Source of the DNA: CAYPKG01 sp964411275
GTDB lineage: Bacteria; Bacillota; Clostridia; Christensenellales; CAG-138
Assembly (NCBI GenBank): GCA_964411275.1
Contig: CAYPKG010000025.1
Span: 1 to 28,474 of the forward strand
Direction of reading: 5' to 3'
DNA: 28,474 nt
In this document: positions 1-6,085 of the stretch, piece after piece
Layout of the letters: each line of letters begins with the position of its first letter
How positions within the stretch are numbered: the stretch's first letter is position 1
The notes under the pieces: model-generated
What the model saw: the letters and a program-made list of their open reading frames with translations, nothing else
The model's database searches: none
What the model was told of the DNA's origin: nothing
Program-made: the position numbers and the translations under genes

Positions 1-40
1 CCGCGGCTTCGGCTCCCTCCAACAATGGCTCCACAAATTC

Positions 41-71
41 AAAAAAGGCATCCCTTTCGGATGCCTTTTTT
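41..71 (-). terminator. Intrinsic terminator, distal repeat copy
   Basis: A perfect 13-bp inverted repeat with a 5-nt loop has A6 on one side and T6 on the other, so it can end transcription in either direction. It follows the duplicated tRNA 3' end at 76-95 on the minus strand and is the repeat copy of the hairpin at 239-269. Confidence 0.75.
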
Positions 72-238
72 GATTTGGTGGAGCATAGGGGAGTCTCCGC
101 TTAGCCTCACGCTGCTTGCACTCCGTGCTGCGCAGCCTTGTTCGGCTGCGCTACCCGGCCGCTAAAATCGATTCACTGGATCGATTTTTCCCCTCGGGCC
201 GCGGCTTCGACTCCCTCCAACAATGGCTCCACAAATTC

Positions 239-269
239 AAAAAAGGCATCCCTATCGGGTGCCCTTTTT
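239..269 (-). terminator. Intrinsic terminator of tRNA-Ala
   Basis: It lies four bases beyond the CCA end of tRNA-Ala on the minus strand. The stem GGCATCC/GGGTGCC has one G.U pair and is flanked by A and T runs. Substitutions relative to the copy at 41-71 keep the pairing, which supports function as RNA. Confidence 0.8.
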
Positions 270-273
270 GATT

Positions 274-349
<76 letters not shown>

Positions 350-371
350 ATACGTTTCAAACGCAAGAGTA

Positions 372-400
372 ATTATACCGGATGGACGCAAATTTGTAAA
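372..400 (-). promoter_or_regulatory. Sigma-A type promoter for tRNA-Ala
   Basis: On the minus strand, TTTACA (395-400) and a perfect TATAAT (372-377) are separated by 17 nt. The -10 box lies 22 bases upstream of the tRNA 5' end, a suitable distance for a stable-RNA promoter. Bases 401-536, between it and the permease gene, show only a small hairpin without a T run. Confidence 0.8.
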
Positions 401-536
401 GGCATTTCTTTATTTTTATCATAAAGCCCAGACCGGGCCGGTTTCTGGCACCCGGTAGCTGCCCGACCGTTGACTTTATCCCGAGCAGGGAGGATAATGC
501 CCTCCCCGCTTGGCATTCTGGGAGCACCTTTTCTCT

Positions 537-1445
537 TTACTGATTTAATTCCGGCAACTCTCTTCGGCGCTTGCGCTCCGCAAGTACGATGCTGATGGAA
601 AACAGGATCAACCCGGCCCAAATAAACAGGAAACTTACCAGCTTGTCAGGAGAAAGCTGTTCACCCATCAGCAGTCCGCAAAGAAGGCTCAGTGTGGGGC
701 TTAGATACTGAATAAAGCCCATCAGCAGGAATGGCAGGCTATTCACGCCCCTGGAATACAGGATCATGGGCATCGCCGTGACCACGCCGGAACCGATCAA
801 CAGCAGCTGGTCCGTAAACGATACCGCCGCAATGCCGTTGTCCCCCATGCGGAAAAACAGGATAAATACGATCGCCAGCGGCGCCATCATGATGGTCTCT
901 GCTGCGATGCTCAAAAGCGGCTCCACCTTCGCGTATTTTTTCAGCGCTCCATAAATGGCGAAATCCACCGCCAGAATAAGGGAAATGACCGGAACTTTGC
1001 CGTATTGCACGGCACTGACCACCACGCCCGCTACCGCAAGGGCGATTGCCATTAGTTCCATTTTCCCGCATTTTTCCTTGAACAAAACAATGCTTAAAAG
1101 GAATATCGCAAGGGGGTTCATATAATACCCAAGGCTGGTATCCAGCACATGCCCCGCCTGTACCGCCACGATGAACACCGCCCAGTCGATCAGCAGGAAC
1201 AACGACGCGGGCGCCAGATACCGCATGCGTTTTTTATCCCGAAACAATGCCTTCAGCTCCGGAAGCCGTTTCGTATACGCCATTACCGCAACCGTAAACA
1301 CCACCGCCCACAGGATGCGGCAAGCCATTACGAAAAGGGAATCCATATGCCCCATCATGCCCCAATATAGCGGCTGCACCCCCCAGATCAGGTATCCGCC
1401 GACTACCAAAATCATACTTTTTTTATCGACGCCTTGTGTCCCCAT
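537..1445 (-). CDS. rarD: RarD-like EamA-family permease
   Basis: A 302-residue integral membrane protein of the drug/metabolite transporter superfamily. The opening (GGYLIWGVQPLYWGMM) matches the start of RarD proteins, and about ten hydrophobic segments fill the length, with a charged RKRRR tail at the C-terminus. The family exports small metabolites; the RarD substrate is not firmly known (chloramphenicol sensitivity is the classical phenotype). I chose ATG at 1445 because AGGAGG precedes it at good spacing; an upstream in-frame extension to 1499 has no ribosome site. It stands alone, isolated from sigE by two terminators. A weak promoter (TTGCGC, 17 nt, TAGCAT) lies at about 1469-1497. 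The family call is firm; the RarD subgroup is likely. Confidence 0.85.
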   Translation of the reverse strand: MGTQGVDKKSMILVVGGYLIWGVQPLYWGMMGHMDSLFVMACRILWAVVFTVAVMAYTKRLPELKALFRDKKRMRYLAPASLFLLIDWAVFIVAVQAGHVLDTSLGYYMNPLAIFLLSIVLFKEKCGKMELMAIALAVAGVVVSAVQYGKVPVISLILAVDFAIYGALKKYAKVEPLLSIAAETIMMAPLAIVFILFFRMGDNGIAAVSFTDQLLLIGSGVVTAMPMILYSRGVNSLPFLLMGFIQYLSPTLSLLCGLLMGEQLSPDKLVSFLFIWAGLILFSISIVLAERKRRRELPELNQ

Positions 1446-1500
1446 TGTATTTCCTCCTTGCCAACAACTAATGCTATCATAAGCGGTAGAAGGGCGCAAG

Positions 1501-1532
1501 AAAAATAAACCGCCCGTTTGTTAGACGGGCGG
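1501..1532 (-). terminator. Intrinsic terminator after sigE (second)
   Basis: A perfect 8-bp stem (CCGCCCGT/ACGGGCGG) with a 7-nt loop is followed on the minus strand by TTTATTTTT. It is the second of two terminators in tandem between sigE and the rarD-like gene. Confidence 0.8.
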
Positions 1533-1542
1533 CCAGTGTGCC

Positions 1543-1564
1543 AAAAAACTGTCATAACGACAGT
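1543..1564 (-). terminator. Intrinsic terminator after sigE (first)
   Basis: On the minus strand, ACTGTC-GTTAT-GACAGT is followed by six T. It sits a few bases beyond the sigE stop codon and is the first terminator of the spoIIGA-sigE unit. Confidence 0.8.
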
Positions 1565-1567
1565 CAT

Positions 1568-2284
1568 TCACTCCATTTTAATGATTTCCTTGCGCAATCG
1601 GCGGATAATCCGCTTTTCCAGGCGGGAGATATAGCTTTGGGAGATGCCCAGCAACTCAGCCACCTGCTTTTGTGTGCATTCCTGGGCCGCGCCAAGGCCA
1701 AAGCGCAGCTCCACAATCCGCTTTTCCCGAGGCGTCAGTTTCGAAAGCGCCGCGCTTAGAAGCTGCCTGTCTACCTCGTCCTCAATCCCCCGGCCGATCA
1801 TATCCCCGTCGGTGCCCAGTATATCGGACAACAACAGTTCATTCCCGTCCCAGTCGATGTTCAGCGGTTCGTCCAGGGAAACCTCCAGCTTTAGCTTGCA
1901 GGAACGCCGCAAGTGCATGAGTATTTCATTTTCAATGCAACGGGAGGCATAGGTCGCCAGCTTAATCTTTTTTTCGGGGTTAAATGTATTGACTGCCTTG
2001 ATCAATCCGATTGTTCCGATAGAAATCAAATCCTCAATGCACACACCGGTGTTTTCAAACTTGCGGGCGATATAAACCACAAGCCTTAAATTATGCTCAA
2101 TCAGAACATGGCGGGCGCTTTCATCTCCCTTCGCCAGGCGGGTAATCCACAGAAGCTCCTGCTCCGGATTGAGGGGCGGCGGCAGCGTTTCCCCCGAGTG
2201 GACATACCATATCCCCTTGCCCTTGAGCCCCAGCATCCGGTATAGAAACGAAAGTACCCTTGCCCCGATCCCGCCTGTATCCAT
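1568..2284 (-). CDS. sigE: RNA polymerase sporulation sigma factor SigE
   Basis: A 238-residue mother-cell sigma factor, the usual family length. Region 2 is highly conserved (NLRLVVYIARKFENTG, then EDLISIGTIGLIKA and the TYASRCIENEI helix). Region 4 carries LTPREKRIVELRFGL and an HTH ending SQSYISRLEKRIIRRLRK. The first 30 or so residues form the pro-sequence removed during sporulation, and the LPPPL motif marks the usual start of the mature region. Start ATG 2284 follows AGGAGG. The gene upstream, spoIIGA, encodes the processing protease, and its frame runs 164 bp into sigE. After release by SpoIIGA the factor directs early mother-cell transcription. Two terminators follow. sigG, which commonly sits next in Firmicutes, is not present here. 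Confidence 0.96.
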   Translation of the reverse strand: MDTGGIGARVLSFLYRMLGLKGKGIWYVHSGETLPPPLNPEQELLWITRLAKGDESARHVLIEHNLRLVVYIARKFENTGVCIEDLISIGTIGLIKAVNTFNPEKKIKLATYASRCIENEILMHLRRSCKLKLEVSLDEPLNIDWDGNELLLSDILGTDGDMIGRGIEDEVDRQLLSAALSKLTPREKRIVELRFGLGAAQECTQKQVAELLGISQSYISRLEKRIIRRLRKEIIKME

Positions 2285-3095
2285 TCCTTCCTCCTCTTTC
2301 TGTACGCCGTAGTTCCCGTTTCAGCCAGTCGGGAGGCAGCGCGCCCGCGCCCAAAACCGCCCGACCGGCCTGTATCTTAAAGGGGGCCTTGGCCACCATC
2401 ACATCGATCTCCTGCCAGCGTCCCATGATGCGGCACTGAGCCCGTTCCGGTCTTTTACAAAGCATGATGCCCTCTCCCCCGGCCCCGATGTAGGGCGCCG
2501 GCCACGCGGGGCCTGTGGCCGCCTCGTCCGGAAGCAGCACCACCGGCAGGCCCGTCAGTGGCTCGCTTAATTCATTGCCGGTATCATACAGCGCCTCATA
2601 CTCCCGCCAGCCGCCGCCATAGAAAACCCGCAGCGCAAGCCGGTGCCCATCCTGCCGCGCCGCCCCACGAAGGGACCGAAACAGCCGGGGCATCGGCAGG
2701 CAAGCCATCACGCACCAGAGCGCCACGCGCATCGGCAATCCCCCCACCAGCACGCCGTCAACAAACCCGCCGCCGCCCATTAGGGCGGTCATCAGCGCTA
2801 CTCCCCCCAGCGCGGCTGCCGCGGCGAGGACGCATAGGTACGCCCGCACATACTCCTTTACGGTATGGACCCGAAGAGCCAGGGCCAGTACCAGGGCAAA
2901 CAACAGCTTCACAGCCGGCACTTGAAAAAACTCGGGGCCGCTGAAGGCAAGCGCCGCATAAAAAGCACCCAGCATAGAAAGGCATAAGCCCCATACGGGC
3001 CGCAGTTTCAGGCCCGACAACGAGGCGGCAAGCCACAGTGTCAGGCCGTTCATAATGGCGTTATCCAACAAAAACAGCTCAATGTATACGCGCAC
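2121..3095 (-). CDS. spoIIGA: Sigma-E processing peptidase SpoIIGA
   Basis: A membrane aspartic protease (324 codons as read) that cleaves pro-SigE at the sporulation septum. The N-terminal half has about five hydrophobic segments beginning MRVYIELFLLDNAIMN. The C-terminal half holds the catalytic motif ALYDTGNELSEPLTG, with Asp at about residue 171. Start: GTG 3095 behind GGAGGGG; the longer open frame to 3362 lacks a ribosome site and has no family resemblance. The 3' end is odd. After PPDWLKREL the frame runs on for about 65 residues, most of them overlapping the sigE 5' end in another frame and without family resemblance. Either the overlap is real or a frameshift near 2290-2320 removed the true stop. 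Function is certain from sequence and neighbour; the exact C-terminus is not. Confidence 0.9.
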   Translation of the reverse strand: MRVYIELFLLDNAIMNGLTLWLAASLSGLKLRPVWGLCLSMLGAFYAALAFSGPEFFQVPAVKLLFALVLALALRVHTVKEYVRAYLCVLAAAAALGGVALMTALMGGGGFVDGVLVGGLPMRVALWCVMACLPMPRLFRSLRGAARQDGHRLALRVFYGGGWREYEALYDTGNELSEPLTGLPVVLLPDEAATGPAWPAPYIGAGGEGIMLCKRPERAQCRIMGRWQEIDVMVAKAPFKIQAGRAVLGAGALPPDWLKRELRRTERGGRNGYRRDRGKGTFVSIPDAGAQGQGDMVCPLGGNAAAAPQSGAGASVDYPPGEGR

Positions 3096-3137
3096 GCCGG
3101 CCCCTCCCCCAGTTGCAAAAGCAGTGTGACGAGCCGT

Positions 3138-3171
3138 AGTATAACATATGCCCGCCAAAAGAAATGTAGAA
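3138..3171 (-). promoter_or_regulatory. Candidate spoIIGA promoter with Spo0A-like box
   Basis: On the minus strand TATACT (3138-3143) is preceded, after 21 nt, by TTCTACA (3165-3171), one mismatch from the reverse Spo0A box TTCGACA. In Bacillus subtilis the spoIIG promoter has an unusually long spacer with 0A boxes overlapping the -35 region, so the layout fits. The call rests on short motifs only. Confidence 0.4.
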
Positions 3172-3263
3172 CGGGCGCCTTTCCCATGGAGCAATATGCC
3201 GATTTGTGATATACTTCCCATAGCATACACAGGAAAAGCCCTGTGGGAGAGAGGCGGCGGGAC

Positions 3264-4238
3264 ATGGAATACAAGGCGTTTTTCAGCCGGATTGGCCAAG
3301 GGATCAGCGGCGGATATTATTTTCACGGCGTGGAGGAGTATGTCAAGCGCAGCGCCCTTCAACAGCTTGCCGCCAATTTCGATCCCCAGGAGCTGAACGT
3401 GCAGACGCTATATGCCCCTGCCGCCCAGGACGTGATCGCCGCCTGTGAAACCCTCCCTTTTTTCGCGGAGCAGCGGCTGATCGTTTGCCGTGACTGGGCA
3501 CAAAAAGAGGAGAAGGCTTTGGCGGACTATTTCCCCCGGGTGCCGGAAAGCACGGTGCTGATCCTGTACCGGACGGGCAAAGCGGACGCCCGCACCGCCC
3601 TCTTTCAATCCGTAAAAAAACTCAACCGGGATGTGGATTTCTGCCCGCTGAGCGAGGCGGATGCAACACGTTGGCTTTTGCAGCAGGCCGTCAAGCGCGC
3701 TGGGATATTGGAGCCGTCCGTCGCCCGGCATATTGTCACGCTGGTGGGGGTGGATGTAAACGCCCTTCATAACGAGCTTGAGAAGCTCCTAGCATATGCG
3801 GGGCCGGGCAATCCCATTACCCGGGAGGCCGTCAGCGCCTGCGTCTTGGCCAACGTGGAATACCGTTTGTTTGACACCCTGGACGACCTCTTGAGCGGGC
3901 GCACCGCAGAAGGCCTAAGAGCCCTATATTCCATGCTGGAGGAGCGCACCACCCGCCCCACCGCCGCAGCCGCGCTGTTGGCAGGCCAGTGCAAAAACCT
4001 ATTGGGCGCCAAGCTTTTGCTGGAAGCGGGGGTTAAAAACGAAAAGGACATCGCGTCCCGTCTCAACTGCAAGCCCTTTGTTGCACAAAAATCCCTGCGC
4101 ATGTGCCGGCGGTATTCGGTGGAGCGGTTGAAGACCGCGCTTCGGGCTTTCGCGGATGTGGACTACCGCATCAAAACCGGGCAGGCACAGGAGCGGCCCG
4201 CGCTGGAGGCCGCCATATTCGAGGCACTTCGCAGCTGA
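3264..4238 (+). CDS. holA: DNA polymerase III delta subunit
   Basis: A 324-residue clamp-loader delta subunit, which opens the beta sliding clamp and loads it on DNA. The order is typical: an N-terminal AAA+-like domain starting FFSRIGQGISGGYYFHGVEE (the position of the usual YLLYG-E motif), no working Walker A, a central helical region, and a C-terminal collar domain ending with the family-like pattern DYRIKTGQAQERPALEAAIF. Start ATG 3264 is preferred over an upstream in-frame GTG at 3243, because the domain begins soon after it and purine-rich GAGAGG lies upstream. It stands alone and diverges from spoIIGA. A possible -10 (TATACT, 3210-3215) lies upstream. A strong hairpin follows the gene at 4251-4305. 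Confidence 0.93.
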   Translation: MEYKAFFSRIGQGISGGYYFHGVEEYVKRSALQQLAANFDPQELNVQTLYAPAAQDVIAACETLPFFAEQRLIVCRDWAQKEEKALADYFPRVPESTVLILYRTGKADARTALFQSVKKLNRDVDFCPLSEADATRWLLQQAVKRAGILEPSVARHIVTLVGVDVNALHNELEKLLAYAGPGNPITREAVSACVLANVEYRLFDTLDDLLSGRTAEGLRALYSMLEERTTRPTAAAALLAGQCKNLLGAKLLLEAGVKNEKDIASRLNCKPFVAQKSLRMCRRYSVERLKTALRAFADVDYRIKTGQAQERPALEAAIFEALRS

Positions 4239-4250
4239 AGTCGAAAAAAG

Positions 4251-4305
4251 CTGATTGCAGCGAAGAAGCCCCCGGGGGAGGAGGTAATTTCTTCGCTCCG
4301 ATCAG
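4251..4305 (+). other. Long stem-loop downstream of holA
   Basis: The outer stem CTGAT/ATCAG (4251-4255 with 4301-4305) encloses a perfect 9-bp stem (4259-4267 with 4289-4297) and a C5G5 palindrome in the loop region. No T run follows on either strand, so it is a weak candidate for an intrinsic terminator. It may instead protect the holA mRNA 3' end. Confidence 0.4.
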
Positions 4306-4363
4306 TATGACAATTCGATTTGCTTATTCGTATATCTATCTATATCTGCCCTTACCGGATTCC

Positions 4364-4648
4364 TTAAATAGACCTTAATATCTCATCCATGCGTTTTTGC
4401 TGCTCCGGCGTCAGCATCGGCGCGAGCTTAGCAGCCATATTTCGCATCTGATTGCTGTCAAGGCTTCCATCCGCCCGCTGCTGTCCGGTAATGCGCCGCA
4501 GCTCTTCCATTAGCTCCCCTTCGCTTTTAGTCTGATACTGCTGAACCATTTGCTCCATCCCGGCAAAATTTTCCGGGCTCACCCCGTCCATTGCCTGCTG
4601 CAATTCGGGCGGCATCTGCCCTTTCATTCCCCGCAAACTGCGTTTCAT
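4364..4648 (-). CDS. Small Met/Gln-rich helical protein, unknown function
   Basis: I do not recognise a named family. The 94-residue product is charged and predicted largely helical, with no signal peptide or membrane segment. It is rich in Met and Gln and contains MEELRRI and ends with LAPMLTPEQQKRMDEIL, a pattern that looks conserved rather than accidental. Start ATG 4648 has AGGAGG at good spacing, and stop TAA is at 4364. It is divergent from another Met/Pro-rich small protein (4816-5301), and the two share a 167-bp control region with a TATACT-like palindrome at 4749-4758. The shared composition (LxPM, QQ, MxxM) suggests they act together; that is inference from neighbourhood only. Confidence 0.7.
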   Translation of the reverse strand: MKRSLRGMKGQMPPELQQAMDGVSPENFAGMEQMVQQYQTKSEGELMEELRRITGQQRADGSLDSNQMRNMAAKLAPMLTPEQQKRMDEILRSI

Positions 4649-4815
4649 CCCTTCAGCCTCCTCGCCCCATCATTGCCGCATCATAAAGCGGCTCTTTTAC
4701 TGTATGCCGGCAATGGCCCGTCTGTGCACCTCCCGGGTTTTGCCGCATAGTATATACTACCGCAAGGCCCCCGCATCAGGCGTGCCTTGCCCAAACCGAT
4801 GAAGGAGGCGCTATT

Positions 4816-5301
4816 ATGCCACGATTTCCCCCGCAATCCCTGCCACCCCGCCCGCCCGGAGCACCTCAGCCGGAGGAGCATGCCCCACAGTACAACCCAG
4901 CCAAAAGCGCGATCGAACTAGGGCGCTTTGTGTGCGAAGAGCAGGGCCTGCAAGGACTGCGGGCATATGCGGCTGCCATGCGCTCCTACCTGGCCCCCGA
5001 TCCGTTTTCAGAATTATGCGATGCCTTTGAAATTTCTCCCAGAGATCTTCCATACCAGCCGCCGTATCAACCATCCCAGCAGCTGAAACCGCCTCCGCCG
5101 CCCCCGCCAAGGCCAGAGCCCCCGCCGCCCCCGCCGCAAAACAGCATGAATATGGATCAGATCGGCCAATTCATGCAGCTTTTTTCCCAGATGAACTCTG
5201 GCGGTGGCGGCGGCATGCCGGGTATGGGAGGCTCCCCGCTCGGCGGCATGAACCCCATGATGCTCTCACAGCTTATGAATATGATGAACCAGAAGCGCTG
5301 A
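4816..5301 (+). CDS. Proline-rich, Met/Gly-tailed protein, unknown function
   Basis: A 161-residue protein of no family I recognise. The layout is: Pro-rich start (residues 4-20); a compact segment (about 29-75, NPAKSAIELGRFVCEEQG to DAFEISP) that looks folded; two polyproline runs (about 91-107); and a C-terminal tail rich in Met, Gln and Gly (GGGGGMPGMGG, then MMLSQLMNMMNQ). No signal peptide or membrane helix is seen. The start ATG 4816 follows AAGGAGG. A bidirectional terminator follows. It diverges from the small helical protein at 4364-4648. The polyproline and Met-rich parts suggest a scaffold or coat-like structural role in a spore-former, but nothing in the sequence proves this. Confidence 0.72.
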   Translation: MPRFPPQSLPPRPPGAPQPEEHAPQYNPAKSAIELGRFVCEEQGLQGLRAYAAAMRSYLAPDPFSELCDAFEISPRDLPYQPPYQPSQQLKPPPPPPPRPEPPPPPPQNSMNMDQIGQFMQLFSQMNSGGGGGMPGMGGSPLGGMNPMMLSQLMNMMNQKR

Positions 5302-5334
5302 CTCCGTATACCTGGGCCTGTCATTCGCAAAAAA

Positions 5335-5375
5335 GTGCTGGACTAAAACCTCCGTTTTAATCCAGCACCGTTTTC
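5335..5375 (+). terminator. Bidirectional intrinsic terminator
   Basis: A 15-bp stem with one mismatch (5335-5349 with 5354-5368) and a CTCC loop. TTTT follows on the plus strand and T6 follows on the minus strand. It therefore serves both the proline-rich gene and the convergent trmL gene. Confidence 0.88.
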
Positions 5376-5424
5376 TATTGTCCTAACGCATGATGGAAAT
5401 TCTGCCACAAAAATGATGACAGCT

Positions 5425-5886
5425 TCAATATAAATTCGCAAACCCTGTCTGCCGCAGCGCCTCATACACCACGATTGCCACGGAATTGGACAGGTTTAAG
5501 GAGCGCAGCGCCTCCCCCATTGGAATGCGCATTGTGGTTTTAGGGTTTTCCTGAAGCAGCGCTTTGGGCAGGCCGGCGGTTTCTTTGCCGAACACCAGAA
5601 AATCCCCATCCTGAAACGCCACATCGGTATAGCGGCGCGTCCCATGGGTGGACGCGTAAAAAAAGCGGGCTGCCGGGTATTGTACCCGCACCGCCTGAAA
5701 GCTGTCGTGTACCTCAAGATTAAGGTGTTGCCAGTAATCAAGTCCAGCGCGCTTCAATTGCCGGTCATCAATGGCAAAGCCCAACGGCCTCACCAGATGC
5801 AATATGCTTCCAGTAACGGCACAGGTGCGCGAGATATTGCCTGTGTTCTGGGGTATTTCCGGTTCCACAAGCACGATATGAAACAT
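5425..5886 (-). CDS. trmL: tRNA (cytidine/uridine-34 2'-O)-methyltransferase TrmL
   Basis: A 153-residue minimal SPOUT methyltransferase, the full usual length. It would methylate the wobble-base ribose of leucine tRNAs with S-adenosylmethionine. The start, MFHIVLVEPEIPQNTGNISRTC, carries the family's PxIPxNTGNIxR motif. The knotted SAM site is formed by FGKETAGLP and RIPM near residues 99-121, then the LNLSNSVAIVVYEALRQ helix, whose Asn lies in the knot. Start ATG 5886 is preceded by AAGGAGG. It is single, convergent with the proline-rich gene, and divergent from the VanW-domain gene. Confidence 0.94.
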   Translation of the reverse strand: MFHIVLVEPEIPQNTGNISRTCAVTGSILHLVRPLGFAIDDRQLKRAGLDYWQHLNLEVHDSFQAVRVQYPAARFFYASTHGTRRYTDVAFQDGDFLVFGKETAGLPKALLQENPKTTMRIPMGEALRSLNLSNSVAIVVYEALRQTGFANLY

Positions 5887-5999
5887 GGGAAGCCTCCTTC
5901 ATTTCCGGTTTTTTTCGTGAATATCATAATTTTGATTGTACCATTTCAAATTGCAAATGAAAACAATTTAAGAATTATTCTGCGACGTTTGAGGAAGGC

Positions 6000-6029
6000 T
6001 TGCGGCAAGGGTTCCTATTGATGTATAAT
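6000..6029 (+). promoter_or_regulatory. Sigma-A type promoter for the VanW-domain gene
   Basis: TTGCGG (6000-6005) and a perfect TATAAT (6024-6029) are separated by 18 nt, giving a leader of about 50 nt before the ATG at 6086. Confidence 0.7.
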
Positions 6030-6085
6030 GAGCATGTTACCTTTTGCTCGCCAAAAGAGAACGCAATACACGAGGAGCAACGTAA

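Larger units (their letters stand above)
1..273 (-). repeat. Tandem 198-bp tRNA-Ala-linked palindromic units
   Basis: Bases 1-95 and 199-293 are near-identical direct repeats with a period of 198 bp and no indels. Read on the minus strand, downstream of tRNA-Ala, one unit consists of four parts. First comes a terminator hairpin (239-269). Next is an arm (about 211-236) complementary to the tRNA 3' end. Then comes a core (96-210). Last is an exact second copy of the final 20 nt of the tRNA including CCA (76-95), followed by another terminator (41-71). The window begins inside the core of a further unit, so at least two units exist. The core contains a perfect 9-bp hairpin with a 7-nt loop (164-188), a perfect 8-bp hairpin (130-151) and a 4-bp hairpin (118-128). 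No protein is encoded. I do not recognise the family. It could be a small tRNA-targeting mobile repeat or a structured RNA. The related unit at 28124-28340 shows it is not a one-off. Confidence 0.85.

Noticed and set aside
4103..4378. 91-codon plus-strand frame after holA
   Set aside because: Mostly overlaps the holA 3' end in another frame; the remainder covers a hairpin and AT-rich spacer. No ribosome site.
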